This document shows positions 40,576 through 49,767 of a stretch of DNA of 64,000 nucleotides, one piece after another. The translations under genes and the position numbers were made by a program. The notes below the pieces were generated by a model, which was not told the origin of the DNA, did not search any database, and saw nothing but the letters and a program-made list of their open reading frames with translations. Source of the stretch: Micrococcales bacterium KH10 (GTDB lineage: Bacteria; Actinomycetota; Actinomycetes; Actinomycetales; Cellulomonadaceae); contig FZPE01000001.1 of the NCBI GenBank assembly GCA_900188465.1, positions 248,001 through 312,000 on the forward strand, in the 5' to 3' direction. Positions within the stretch are counted from its first letter, which is position 1; each line of letters starts with the position of its first letter.

Positions 40576-41703
40576 TCAGGACGCCGCACGCTGTGATGAC
40601 CGCGCCACCCATCCCGGGGCAAACCCCGTGTCGAGCATCCTCGACACCAATAGCGAAAGTCGATGGTCGGGGTTTCGTTTCAACACTCGTGCGACCAACT
40701 CACGAGCTTTGGCCCCGCCGCATTCCCACCATGCCAACAACGCCAACACGCTGATCCCCTCATTCTGGTGCTTAGCACGAGTACTCGCCGTTGCTTCAGC
40801 CAGCACGGCATTGAGTTGATCGAGCATCTTGCCATCGGGGGCCGAGCCGTAATCGACATCTATGAGCACTTCCATCAGGGTGCGCAATTTGTCTTTGTCC
40901 GACTGCGCAATGCATTCGGCTGATTCCGGCACCGCCCGTTCGATCAACAGCCCAATGACGTGATCGCGTACGAACCGATCGCTCAATGACATTCCCAGCC
41001 TGCCCCAGATCCGGTCGGTCAACACCGGTAGTCGCTGGTCGTCGTTCATCACCCTTGCAACCACGCAGTCGAGCACGCTGATCCAAAGGTCGATTGACTC
41101 CGATCGCCACTGTTCACGTAGACCGTCTAGCCTGCCATCCCGACGCCATCTGTCCCCGCTACGCCACCGACGTTGCGCAACTTCAGGCGGCAGACTTGGT
41201 AGCTGCGCTAAATCGTTGCGATGTGGTTTGATAACGGCTCCGTGCATCACCATCGTCGCACTCACCTCGGTTGACGTCATATCGCCAATGGGGATCGACG
41301 TCCCCCACTCAACATGGCCGCTTCCATGCGGCGCTACGAGTGCCGTGCGATAGTGGTCACCGTTGACCCACCAGACCGTCGTCTCCATAAACGCGTCCTC
41401 GTGCTCGGCAAGCAAAACGGGAACCTGGTCGATCCATGGCGGGGTGCTCTTTCCGTCGTAGTAGAGCACCACGAGGATTCGATCTGCCTCGTCCCTGGAC
41501 AGAAAATCGACGATGGCTGCCGTCACATCTCGGGCATCGGGACTGACGAACTCGTCTCCATCGACCCTGGCCATCACTCCAACCCGCTGATTCGGGCCGC
41601 GCAATGAGATCATCACCGCCGAATCGCAAGGCGGATATCCGATCTGATACGGAATAAGCGCGAGGATCTCACGCGCTTCGGTCACGCTGATTATTGGTTT
41701 CAT
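40576..41703 (-). CDS. DUF4192 family protein
   Basis: 375 residues. The N-terminus 'EAREILALIPYQIGYPPCDSAVMISLRG' and the block 'RILVVLYYDGKSTPPW' match the actinobacterial DUF4192 family. The C-terminal half contains 'LLALLAWWECGGAKARELV' and 'PDHRLSLLVSRMLDTGFAPGW', also family typical. No catalytic motif is recognisable and function is unknown. The conserved position between sigA and a polyprenyl synthase is common in actinobacteria. Nothing in the sequence indicates its cellular location; no signal peptide or membrane span is seen. Confidence 0.82.
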   Translation of the reverse strand: MKPIISVTEAREILALIPYQIGYPPCDSAVMISLRGPNQRVGVMARVDGDEFVSPDARDVTAAIVDFLSRDEADRILVVLYYDGKSTPPWIDQVPVLLAEHEDAFMETTVWWVNGDHYRTALVAPHGSGHVEWGTSIPIGDMTSTEVSATMVMHGAVIKPHRNDLAQLPSLPPEVAQRRWRSGDRWRRDGRLDGLREQWRSESIDLWISVLDCVVARVMNDDQRLPVLTDRIWGRLGMSLSDRFVRDHVIGLLIERAVPESAECIAQSDKDKLRTLMEVLIDVDYGSAPDGKMLDQLNAVLAEATASTRAKHQNEGISVLALLAWWECGGAKARELVARVLKRNPDHRLSLLVSRMLDTGFAPGWVARSSQRAAS

Positions 41704-41816
41704 GTCTTCGACAATGCCCGCAATAACGTTACGGCGTCACCTGAGAACCGCCCTTGTGGATAACTCTTCACTCATGCGATTCGCGTGCCATCGCTGCCAC
41801 TGCGTAGGCTCACGAT

Positions 41817-42947
41817 ATGCACGATGCTCACCAGCCACACCAGGACTTCCCCATTGATCGCCAATACGATGCCGCACTGCAATCCCAACTCGACAGGACT
41901 CTACGTGGCCTCGTCGACAATACGATGCGAGTGGCCCCTGTCACACGCGGACTAGCGGATGCCGTAAGCCGGTTGCTCGTCGGCGGGAAACGCCTACGAT
42001 CACGACTGGCGCTGTGGGCGTGGACCGGGTATCGCCCACATGACGACAACCACCGGTTGGGCGCGATCGCGACACTTGGAGCATCGCTGGAGTGCTTTCA
42101 AGCAGCGGCGCTTCTCCACGACGATCTCATCGATCGGTCTGCTACCCGCCGCGGTCTGCCCACCGCCCACATAGAGTTCGAATCCCTCCATGAGGCCGAG
42201 GCCCGTGTGGGATCGGCACAACAGTTCGGTATGGCAGGTGCGCTTCTAGCAGGCGACCTCGCACTCATTGCCGCACAGCAACTCGTCTCGTCGTTATTTG
42301 ACGAGACGGAATCCGGCACCGCCGCCAGCCTTTACCGCGTTGCGGCCTTGTGGCATGAGATGGCCACCGAGGTGACCGCCGGCCAATTCCTGGATCTGAC
42401 CGCTCAGTCATTGCCGAACTGGGGGGTCAACCCTGAAGCAGACCAAGAACTTGCCTTCTCGATCATCACCGCGAAGTCAGCCCGGTACTCGGTTGAGCTG
42501 CCGCTCGTGATGGGTGCTGCCCTTGCTGGCGCCGACACTGTCGAGCAAGAGCGCATCGCCGCTTTCGGGCGACCGCTCGGTGAAGCATTCCAACTACGCG
42601 ATGATCTCTTGGGGGTGTTCGGCGATCCCGTAGTGACCGGGAAGCCTTCTGGCGATGACATCAGGGAGGGCAAACGCACTCTGCTGATGGCGATGACCGC
42701 ACAACGTGCTGACTGCGCCGATCGCGATCGTCTTATCGCTATTTTGGGCAGGCTAGACGTCAGTGATGCCGATGTGAGGTGGGTTTGTTCACTCGTACGT
42801 GACCTCGATGCGCACACATCTGTCGAGGAGTTGATCGCCGACCGGTACGACGCGGCCATGAGCGCACTATCGCAATGCCGATTAACGGATCAAGCACGTA
42901 CCCGCCTGGTAGAACTGGCAGAAGCGCTGGTCAAACGCGACACCTAG
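41817..42947 (+). CDS. Polyprenyl (geranylgeranyl-type) diphosphate synthase
   Basis: 376 residues. The first Asp-rich motif is 'LLHDDLIDRSATRRG' (about 100) and the second is 'LRDDLLGVFGDPVVTGKPSGDDI' (about 260), both needed for Mg-diphosphate binding. It condenses IPP with allylic diphosphates, likely to GGPP or a related short-chain product, for menaquinone or carotenoid/polyprenol synthesis. It sits where idsA2 (Rv2173) lies in M. tuberculosis. Its stop is directly next to the stop of the convergent Rv2175c-like gene (no gap between them). Confidence 0.9.
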   Translation: MHDAHQPHQDFPIDRQYDAALQSQLDRTLRGLVDNTMRVAPVTRGLADAVSRLLVGGKRLRSRLALWAWTGYRPHDDNHRLGAIATLGASLECFQAAALLHDDLIDRSATRRGLPTAHIEFESLHEAEARVGSAQQFGMAGALLAGDLALIAAQQLVSSLFDETESGTAASLYRVAALWHEMATEVTAGQFLDLTAQSLPNWGVNPEADQELAFSIITAKSARYSVELPLVMGAALAGADTVEQERIAAFGRPLGEAFQLRDDLLGVFGDPVVTGKPSGDDIREGKRTLLMAMTAQRADCADRDRLIAILGRLDVSDADVRWVCSLVRDLDAHTSVEELIADRYDAAMSALSQCRLTDQARTRLVELAEALVKRDT

Positions 42948-43373
42948 TTAGCCGACTACCAGCGCCACGCGCCGCACCGCACTCTTGTTGCCCTGCCGCA
43001 AGACTTCTAGCGGTGTCGCCTGCAGTTCGCTGTGGTGTGAGAAAAGCCACACCAGGATGTCCTCGTCGTTCAATCCCTGATCGGACAAGACGATGATCGT
43101 TCCTTGCAGCGACGGGAGGATGACGAGTTTCCCACCGCCGTCAGCAGGAGCCGGTTTCGGCGCTGCGGCATTGGCAAGATGCGCCGGGACTAGGAATTCA
43201 CGAGGAATCTGCGGGCCTACTCGGTGAGATTCACGCCGCGCCACAATACGGCGGTCTTTCAACGCTCCACGCACATTCGCAGGACTGGTACCGAGTTGCT
43301 CGGCAAACTCGGGAACCGAAAGCCACGTGATCGCATCGAGGTCGTTCAACCGCGTGTATTCTGCGTTGCTCAT
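42948..43373 (-). CDS. Rv2175c-like winged-helix DNA-binding protein
   Basis: 141 residues. 'WLSVPEFAEQLGTSPANVRGALKDRRIVA' (about 17-45) is the wHTH of Rv2175c-like proteins, and the C-terminal 'FLVPAHLANA' and 'LNDEDILVWLFSHHSELQATPLEVLRQGNKSAVRRVA' complete the family pattern. In M. tuberculosis Rv2175c is a substrate of the adjacent kinase PknL, whose phosphorylation abolishes DNA binding. Here the kinase is divergent, 137 bases away, so the pair is conserved. DNA targets are unknown. Confidence 0.85.
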   Translation of the reverse strand: MSNAEYTRLNDLDAITWLSVPEFAEQLGTSPANVRGALKDRRIVARRESHRVGPQIPREFLVPAHLANAAAPKPAPADGGGKLVILPSLQGTIIVLSDQGLNDEDILVWLFSHHSELQATPLEVLRQGNKSAVRRVALVVG

Positions 43374-43510
43374 GGCACAAGCCTAACTGCCGTCACCGGT
43401 CGCGATGCACATTACGCGGCCCGAAGAACCGGCCGGTCACCATGAATGACAAGACGTGAAGCGGTATGTTCACACCTGCGGTTTCGCCCCGAGCCGATAA
43501 GATCGGCGGT

Positions 43511-45538
43511 GTGGCAACTTCCATGACCGACCCTTTAGTCGGACACACAGTTGACGGGCGCTATCACGTCGTCCGTCGACTAGCTCGTGGTGGGATGGCC
43601 ACCGTCTATGTCGCCATTGACCGTCGACTGGACCGGGAGATCGCACTCAAAGTGATGCATCCGCACCTGGCAGAAGGAGCACAGGGTGCGGCCTTTGAAA
43701 GCAGGTTCCGCCGCGAAGCGCGTGCTGCTGCCAAACTCACTCACCACAATCTTGTCGCCGTGCATGACCAGGGCCTTGACGGTGAGATCAGTTATCTCGT
43801 GATGGAACTCGTCGATGGTGAGAACCTGAGGTCACGACTGCACCGACGTCCGCCGCTGACGGTCTCAGAGGCCCTCGATATCACCATCGAAGTCCTCGAA
43901 GCGCTGGCCTCAGTGCACGGTGCCGGGCTAGTACACCGCGATATCAAGCCCGAGAATGTGCTGTTGACGCAGGATGGACGAGTCAAAGTCGCCGATTTCG
44001 GACTCGCGCGGGCTGTCACGGAACTAACCATGGCCGCCACTGGCACCGTGCTGGGCACCGTTGCCTACCTGTCCCCCGAGTTAATCTCGGACGGAAACAG
44101 TGACGCGCGCAGTGACGTCTACGCGGTTGGCGCGACCTTGTTTGAAATGCTCACCGGTCGGGCGATGTTTGTCGGTAGTTCGCCCATTCAGATCGCAGTG
44201 CAGCATCTCAGCTCGACACCACCGCGCCCATCGGATGTTGCGGCATGGATCCCGGCGCAGATTGACGAGTTGATCGCCACGATGACCGCGCGTGAGGCTG
44301 ATGCGCGCCTCCCCAACGCTGAGGTTGCTTTGCGTGCCGTGCGCGAGTTGCGATGGTCACTTAGTTCCCTCGTGCTGGAACATCCGGTTCAAGAACCCGC
44401 TGCTGAAGAGCCCGTGGTCACCGATGAGGCCTCATTATCGGCGGAACTCTTCGACGAGACCGCGGAAAGTCGGCTCAAAGCACCCGCGGAAACCACCGCT
44501 CTCGTCACAGCTGAAGAGGACGCAGACGATCCCGCACCCGCTGTGATGACGAGCACCCAGTCGCTACTGGTCAAACCGACCGTTGCACAGCCCACTACTG
44601 CTAGTACGCATCAAGTCGCCGAAGCGGCGCCCCGGCAATCCCGCCGCCGGAGCAAGATAGTGGCGCTGGTGTTGGTCCTGTTGCTGCTAGGTGGCGCCGG
44701 AGCAACGACCTGGTATTTACTGCAGGGACCTGGCGCTTACACCGAGGTCCCAGCGGCGCTGCTCAATGCCGATGCGACCATCGCTACTGATGCCATCGAG
44801 GAAGCCGGCCTGCAGGTCAAATCCGCCACCGATTATTCCGATATCGTTGCGGCGGGCAAGGTGATCTCGGTATCGCCGTCGCCTGGAGAGCGCGTACGCA
44901 AGGATTCCGTCGTCACGGTGACCGTTTCCCGGGGAATCGAACACTTCACGGTGCCGACAGGGCTGCTCAACGAGCGTCGTAAGAACGTTATCGCAGCCAT
45001 TGAGGAGGCCGGTTTCGAAGTCGGTGAGATCGCACGTGACTACTACGACGATGTCGATCAGGGAATCGTCACCGAAGTGTCCGTTCCAGAAGGCTCACGG
45101 CAACCACACAACACGAAGATCGACATCACCGTGTCACGAGGCAAAGAGCCTGTGACGATTCCAAATCTCGTTGGCATGACCGAGGAACAGGCCATCGCCA
45201 AAGCGGAGAGTCTGGGGCTCAACGTCGAAATCGGCAAGCCTCGGTACGACAACACCGTTGAGAAAGACCTGGTCTCACGGCAAAATCCTGCCGCGTTGTC
45301 AGAAGGATTCCGTACTGACACGGTAACGATCCGATTGTCTTTGGGACCGGAACTCGTCGAGGTCCCTGATCTGGTCGGCAAGTCTGAAACGGATGCCGTC
45401 CAACTACTGAAAAGCCTCGGCTTCCAGGTGGACGTTGGCTACATGTGGGACGGCCAGTTCGGCCTGGTTCGCTTCCAGGATCCTCGCCCCGGCTCGGAAC
45501 TGCCCAAGGGATCGACGGTTAAGATCACCGTGCTATAG
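43511..45538 (+). CDS. pknL: Ser/Thr protein kinase with four PASTA domains (PknL-type)
   Basis: 675 residues from the GTG at 43511; the ATG at 43466 is an alternative. TAAGAT ends seven bases before the GTG, which fits a leaderless transcript. The kinase domain (about 15-280) has 'ARGGMATVYVA', Lys in 'IALKVMH', 'HRDIKPEN' (about 143) and 'VADFGLA'. An Ala/Pro-rich linker leads to a transmembrane helix (about 383-404). Four PASTA domains follow to the end ('VPAALLN', 'VPTGLLNERR', 'IPNLVGMTEEQA', 'VPDLVGKSETDA'). PASTA domains sense peptidoglycan or lipid II. Synteny with Rv2175c-like and aroG makes it the PknL orthologue. Confidence 0.9.
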   Translation: MATSMTDPLVGHTVDGRYHVVRRLARGGMATVYVAIDRRLDREIALKVMHPHLAEGAQGAAFESRFRREARAAAKLTHHNLVAVHDQGLDGEISYLVMELVDGENLRSRLHRRPPLTVSEALDITIEVLEALASVHGAGLVHRDIKPENVLLTQDGRVKVADFGLARAVTELTMAATGTVLGTVAYLSPELISDGNSDARSDVYAVGATLFEMLTGRAMFVGSSPIQIAVQHLSSTPPRPSDVAAWIPAQIDELIATMTAREADARLPNAEVALRAVRELRWSLSSLVLEHPVQEPAAEEPVVTDEASLSAELFDETAESRLKAPAETTALVTAEEDADDPAPAVMTSTQSLLVKPTVAQPTTASTHQVAEAAPRQSRRRSKIVALVLVLLLLGGAGATTWYLLQGPGAYTEVPAALLNADATIATDAIEEAGLQVKSATDYSDIVAAGKVISVSPSPGERVRKDSVVTVTVSRGIEHFTVPTGLLNERRKNVIAAIEEAGFEVGEIARDYYDDVDQGIVTEVSVPEGSRQPHNTKIDITVSRGKEPVTIPNLVGMTEEQAIAKAESLGLNVEIGKPRYDNTVEKDLVSRQNPAALSEGFRTDTVTIRLSLGPELVEVPDLVGKSETDAVQLLKSLGFQVDVGYMWDGQFGLVRFQDPRPGSELPKGSTVKITVL

Positions 45539-45569
45539 CAGGCACGAGCCCATACGCTGCTAGAAAAGT

Positions 45570-45610
45570 CGCACCGCCACCGAACACCCACGGGTGTCGC
45601 TGGCGGTGCG
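45570..45610. terminator. Hairpin between pknL and aroG
   Basis: Outer arms 45570-45579 and 45601-45610 are perfect 10-bp complements. An inner ACACCC/GGGTGT hairpin (45584-45597) stacks inside. It lies between convergent genes and likely terminates both. Confidence 0.7.
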
Positions 45611-45631
45611 GCTGGCGAACTATGGCGGCGA

Positions 45632-46987
45632 CTACTTAGCCGCGACCAGCATTTCCGCGACGAGGAACGCGAGTTCCAGTGATTGCTGATGGTTCAAGCG
45701 CGGATCGACCAGAGTCTCATAACGCGCAGCGAGACCCTCATCGTCGATTTCTTCCGCGCCACCGAGCACCTCTGTGACATCGTCCCCGGTCAGCTCCATG
45801 TGCAATCCGCCTGGCACGGTGCCGACCGCACGGTGAACTTCGAAGAATCCGGTGACCTCGTCCAACACATCGGTAAAACGCCGGGTTTTGTAGCCGGTCG
45901 CCGACGTGATCGTGTTGCCGTGCATCGGATCGGTGGCCCACGCCGCGACAAGTCCTTCTCGGCGCGCGCACTCAAGCAGTTTCGGAAGCGCCGTGCGTAT
46001 GTTGCCCGCACCCATTCGAGTGATGAAGGTGAGCCGTCCCGGTTCGCGTTCCGGATCCAGTTTTTCCGCCAATGCCAGCATGTCGTCACACGTGGTGCTC
46101 GGTCCAAGCTTGACACCCAGCGGGTTGCGGACCTTCGACAAGAATTCGACGTGAGCGCCGTCGAGTTGACGAGTCCTCTCACCGATCCACAAGAAGTGCG
46201 CGGACGTGTCATATGGCTTGGTGGTACGAGCGTCGATGCGAGTCATCGCTCGTTCATAGTCGAGCAGCAACGCCTCGTGACCCACGAAGAAGTCCACCGT
46301 CCGTAGGGCTCCGAAGTCAGCACCACAAGCCGCCATGAATTTGATCGCGCGATCAATCTCTTTTGCGGTACGTTCATAGCGCTTGTACGCCGGGTTCTTC
46401 AAGAATCCGGAGTTCCATTCATGGACACGCCGCAAATCAGCGAAGCCGCCCTGAGTGAACGCCTCAATGAGATTCAGCGTCGACCCAGATATCCGATAGC
46501 CCTCGACCATGCGCATCGGGTCCGGACGTCGCGCTTCGGGTGTGAACTCAAACGCGTTGACCATGTCACCGCGGTAGGCCGGCAATTCAACCCCGTCACG
46601 CGTCTCGACATGAGAGCTGCGCGGCTTCGCGAACTGCCCAGCCATCCGGCCCATCTTGACCACAGGCATCGACGCGCCGTGAGTCAGCACAACCGCCATC
46701 TGCAAGATCGTGCGGATCTTGTTTCCGATACGAGTCGCGTCCGCCTCAGCGAACGACTCCGCGCAGTCACCGCCCTGCAGCAAGAACGCCTCGCCGCGAC
46801 TGACTGCTGCCAGCCGTTCCTTGAGGAAATCAGCCCGGGCGGGGTGAGCGATGGGCGCACTTCCTGCCAGCACCGCTGTCGCACGAGCCAGCTCGTGCGC
46901 ATCGGGCCATAAGGGTTGTTGCAATGCAGGAAGACTCCGGTATGAATCCAGGTCTTCCTGCATCACTTCAGTCGAATCGACACTCAC
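45632..46987 (-). CDS. aroG: Class II DAHP synthase
   Basis: 451 residues, GTG start. 'LQGGDCAESFAEADA', 'MGRMAGQFAKPRS', 'GAGNIRTALP' and 'WATDPMHGNTI' are the diagnostic blocks of plant/actinobacterial type II DAHP synthases. The metal-ligand Cys is in GGDCAESF and the later His in DPMHGN. It condenses PEP and erythrose 4-phosphate, the first step of the shikimate pathway to aromatic amino acids. It lies 28 bases downstream of the pfk gene on the same strand, so precursors from glycolysis and aromatics synthesis are linked in one transcript. Confidence 0.94.
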   Translation of the reverse strand: MSVDSTEVMQEDLDSYRSLPALQQPLWPDAHELARATAVLAGSAPIAHPARADFLKERLAAVSRGEAFLLQGGDCAESFAEADATRIGNKIRTILQMAVVLTHGASMPVVKMGRMAGQFAKPRSSHVETRDGVELPAYRGDMVNAFEFTPEARRPDPMRMVEGYRISGSTLNLIEAFTQGGFADLRRVHEWNSGFLKNPAYKRYERTAKEIDRAIKFMAACGADFGALRTVDFFVGHEALLLDYERAMTRIDARTTKPYDTSAHFLWIGERTRQLDGAHVEFLSKVRNPLGVKLGPSTTCDDMLALAEKLDPEREPGRLTFITRMGAGNIRTALPKLLECARREGLVAAWATDPMHGNTITSATGYKTRRFTDVLDEVTGFFEVHRAVGTVPGGLHMELTGDDVTEVLGGAEEIDDEGLAARYETLVDPRLNHQQSLELAFLVAEMLVAAK

Positions 46988-47015
46988 GTTGGCCGGCCCC
47001 TCATCCAGCTCGTCG

Positions 47016-48245
47016 TCAGTGCGCTGCTACCGCAGCAGCAGGGTTGAAGTCTTGGCCGATTGCAGCGAGCATGTCACCGAACCAAGGCTGCTTGACGTCG
47101 AACGCCTTACCACCCGCGATGCGCGGGAATTCAATGGCCCGCAACCGGTCGCCGTTTTCCTCGTCATGTCCGATGACTCCGGCTTCACCGCGCAGTGCGG
47201 CCTCAACCGCCAAGTCGGTCATGGACTTGATCAGACGGAGGTCTTCCGGGTTGGCGGCGGCAGCGCGCGAATAGTAGCCGGACTTTTGCACCATGACCTT
47301 CTCGGCACCGAGCTTGTCGGCGAACTGCTTGGCGAACCATTGGCCTGGGTTGACCTTGTCGAGTTTGACGTGGCCGAAGGGGTCCCGCTCGACTTCCTCG
47401 CCAGCCGCTTCCAGCTGAGCGACGATGTCCGAAACGCCCGCGCCTTCTGACAAGAAGATGTTGACGTTGCCTACCTCGTCCATCACGGTCTTCAGGCGTG
47501 CGGCTTCTGCATCAATGTCGATAGCGAGTTCCGGAACGAAGACCGCATGAATGTCCCAGCGTTCCTGGGTGAGACCGAGGCTCGGAACCCACTTCTGGGT
47601 CGTAACCCACTCGCGGTACCTGGCCGCTGCGGCCGCAGTCAACCAGCCACAGTGACGTCCCATGACTTCGTGCACGATCAGCATGCGCGGGCCGGAACGG
47701 TGCTCACCGATCACGTTCTTCGCGAAGTGCGCTGCCTCTTCGGCTGCGGTCCAGGCGCCGAGCGATTGACGGATCGGCACCACGTCATTGTCGATGGTCT
47801 TGGGCAGACCGACCACTGTCAGCTCGTAGTCGTGCTCGTGGAGGTAAGCGGCAAGGTCTGCAGCTGTGGTGTTGGTGTCGTCGCCACCGATGGTGTGCAG
47901 TACGTCGACGCCGTCAGCCTTGAGTCGCTCCGCCGCGACGGTGAGCGGGTTCTCGCCTTCTTTGACCAGCCCGCGCTTGACGCAATCGGCGGCGTTAGTC
48001 AGTTTGACGCGAGAGTTACCGATCGGCGATCCGCCGAACTTGTGCAGTTCGCCAGCGAGCTCACGCCCCTCTTCGTCCACGACGATCTTGTTGCCAAGCA
48101 ACAGGCCGTGGTATCCGTGCTGGTAGGCGATGATTTCGATGCTCGGGTCGATCTCGTTGTAGCGCTCAATCAGGCCACCAACTGCGGATGACAAGCATGG
48201 AGCAAAGCCACCTGCGGTCAGCAGGGCGACACGGCGAACTGTCAT
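47016..48245 (-). CDS. pfp: 6-phosphofructokinase, probably PPi-dependent
   Basis: 409 residues. The phosphofructokinase motifs 'LTAGGFAPCLSSAVGGLI', 'GGDDTNTTAADLAAYL' and 'PKTIDNDV' are clear. The GGDD (rather than GGDG) and the K-T-I-D-N-D pattern are the known markers of pyrophosphate-dependent enzymes. It interconverts fructose 6-phosphate and fructose 1,6-bisphosphate with PPi instead of ATP, reversibly. It is upstream of aroG in the same direction with a short gap. Confidence 0.88.
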   Translation of the reverse strand: MTVRRVALLTAGGFAPCLSSAVGGLIERYNEIDPSIEIIAYQHGYHGLLLGNKIVVDEEGRELAGELHKFGGSPIGNSRVKLTNAADCVKRGLVKEGENPLTVAAERLKADGVDVLHTIGGDDTNTTAADLAAYLHEHDYELTVVGLPKTIDNDVVPIRQSLGAWTAAEEAAHFAKNVIGEHRSGPRMLIVHEVMGRHCGWLTAAAAARYREWVTTQKWVPSLGLTQERWDIHAVFVPELAIDIDAEAARLKTVMDEVGNVNIFLSEGAGVSDIVAQLEAAGEEVERDPFGHVKLDKVNPGQWFAKQFADKLGAEKVMVQKSGYYSRAAAANPEDLRLIKSMTDLAVEAALRGEAGVIGHDEENGDRLRAIEFPRIAGGKAFDVKQPWFGDMLAAIGQDFNPAAAVAAH

Positions 48246-48378
48246 GGTTTTCCTAACCTCTCGTTATCAAACTCGACCAAGATGGCCTTCTTCCGGCCCG
48301 TATCGGCGGGCACAGCAACAGATCTGACAGTCACAAGACGTTGCAACCAGGTCAGACCGCGACCATTCTACGTTGCGA

Positions 48379-49149
48379 TCACTTGGGTGGTTCTGGGACC
48401 GAAAGGCCCTCGGGAACTTCACGCCCGCCAGGCGACAGAGGGCGCTCGTCTTCATGTCCGGTTTCCTTGCCTGCAGCCATTCGCGCCTTGACAGTCGCTG
48501 CATAGGCATCCACATATTCTTGGCCAGATGCCAATTGGATTGCGTACATGATGTCATCGGTCACCTGGCGCAGTACGAAACGATCTTCGTGGGCTCCTTG
48601 GAACTCGGCGAAGTTCATCGTCTCACCGAAGACAATGCCGATACGCATCGGCCGTGGGAGACGTTTTCCGATGGGCTGCGCTTTGTCGGTCCCAATCATC
48701 GCTACTGGAACGACTGTGGCGCCAGACTCGATAGCCAACCGGGCCACACCGGTTTTGCCTCGGTACAACCGGCCGTCAGGGCTGCGGGTGCCTTCCGGAT
48801 AGATTCCGAAGATTCCCCCGGTCTCCAGGTACTTCAGTCCGGTGCGAAGTGCTGCCTCACTGGCTCTTCCGCCAGAACGGTCGACAGGGATGGTCCCTAC
48901 CCCGCGCATGAATCCCGCCGTGATCCGGCCGCGGATGCCCCGCCCCGCGAAGTACTCGGCTTTGCCGATGAACACGATATTGCGGTCGAGCACCAACGGC
49001 AGGATGAATGAGTCCAGCACCGATAGGTGGTTCGAGGCCATAATGACCGGACCTGATTCTGGGATATTTTCAACGCCAATCACCCACGGGCGAAAGGCTA
49101 AGCGCAGCAACGGACCAGCGATGATCCGTTTCATGAGCCAATAAAACAA
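48379..49149 (-). CDS. plsC: 1-acyl-sn-glycerol-3-phosphate acyltransferase
   Basis: 256 residues from a TTG at 49149, chosen because GGGAGG is four bases upstream; the first ATG is five codons later at 49134. The acyltransferase blocks are present: 'MASNHLSVLDSFILP' (the NHxxxxD motif), 'GVGTIPVDRSGG', 'IYPEGTRSPDG' and 'VVPVAMIG'. It acylates lysophosphatidic acid to phosphatidic acid at the membrane. The C-terminal about 40 residues are Pro/Glu-rich and outside the domain. It is divergent from the small membrane-protein gene across 60 bases. Confidence 0.9.
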   Translation of the reverse strand: MFYWLMKRIIAGPLLRLAFRPWVIGVENIPESGPVIMASNHLSVLDSFILPLVLDRNIVFIGKAEYFAGRGIRGRITAGFMRGVGTIPVDRSGGRASEAALRTGLKYLETGGIFGIYPEGTRSPDGRLYRGKTGVARLAIESGATVVPVAMIGTDKAQPIGKRLPRPMRIGIVFGETMNFAEFQGAHEDRFVLRQVTDDIMYAIQLASGQEYVDAYAATVKARMAAGKETGHEDERPLSPGGREVPEGLSVPEPPK

Positions 49150-49208
49150 CGGGCCTCCCTCACGGTTGGCGGCGCGTGTACCACCGCAAGTAACCCTACA
49201 GTGGTGAT

Positions 49209-49706
49209 ATGTCTGATATCCACGAGGACCGGGACGGACCGACACCGGATCATGATTCTCAGGGCGACACTCCTGACAGCTCCGATACGTCTCATTCCAC
49301 CCAATCTACGCCCGCAGAAGACTCTGAGCCTTTTGATGTAGACGATGCCTTCCGCCGTCTCGCGGCCGAACTGGACGATATTCCGGGATTCCGCAAACTG
49401 CAAGGTGAGCTCCCACCGCCCGCGGGGCCACGCGATTGGGAGCCCTCGTCAGACCATGACGAAATCGACGAGTTCGTGGCACCGGACCCGCAAGTGGATC
49501 TACAGGGCGATCCGGCTCGAATCCTGGGCTGGGTCCTGCTCGTATTCGGCTGCGTGGTCTTGATCGTCTCGATCTTCTTCATCGTCTGGATTCCACGCAT
49601 CGTCCTCGGCACCGGCGCTGTCATCGCACTCATCGGCGCCGCCCTATTGCTGTGGAGATTGCCCCGCGAGCCGAAGGACGAATGGGACGATGGGGCACGC
49701 GTGTAA
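49209..49706 (+). CDS. Small membrane protein with acidic N-terminus
   Basis: 165 residues. The first about 90 residues are strongly acidic and Ser/Thr/Asp-rich, with 'DDAFRRLAAELDDIPGF' and 'DHDEIDEFVAPDPQVDLQGDPARILGW'. Two closely spaced transmembrane helices follow ('WVLLVFGCVVLIVSIFFIVWIP' and 'IVLGTGAVIALIGAALLLWRLP'). The tail is short and acidic. The layout resembles actinobacterial proteins of unknown function found next to fadD15/plsC. It starts 60 bases from plsC in the opposite direction and ends 62 bases before fadD15. Confidence 0.7.
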   Translation: MSDIHEDRDGPTPDHDSQGDTPDSSDTSHSTQSTPAEDSEPFDVDDAFRRLAAELDDIPGFRKLQGELPPPAGPRDWEPSSDHDEIDEFVAPDPQVDLQGDPARILGWVLLVFGCVVLIVSIFFIVWIPRIVLGTGAVIALIGAALLLWRLPREPKDEWDDGARV

Positions 49707-49767
49707 TCGCATAGCGCGACTCGCGTAACCTTGTGTGCAGTGTCATGACCGGTCGAAGGAGCAATCA

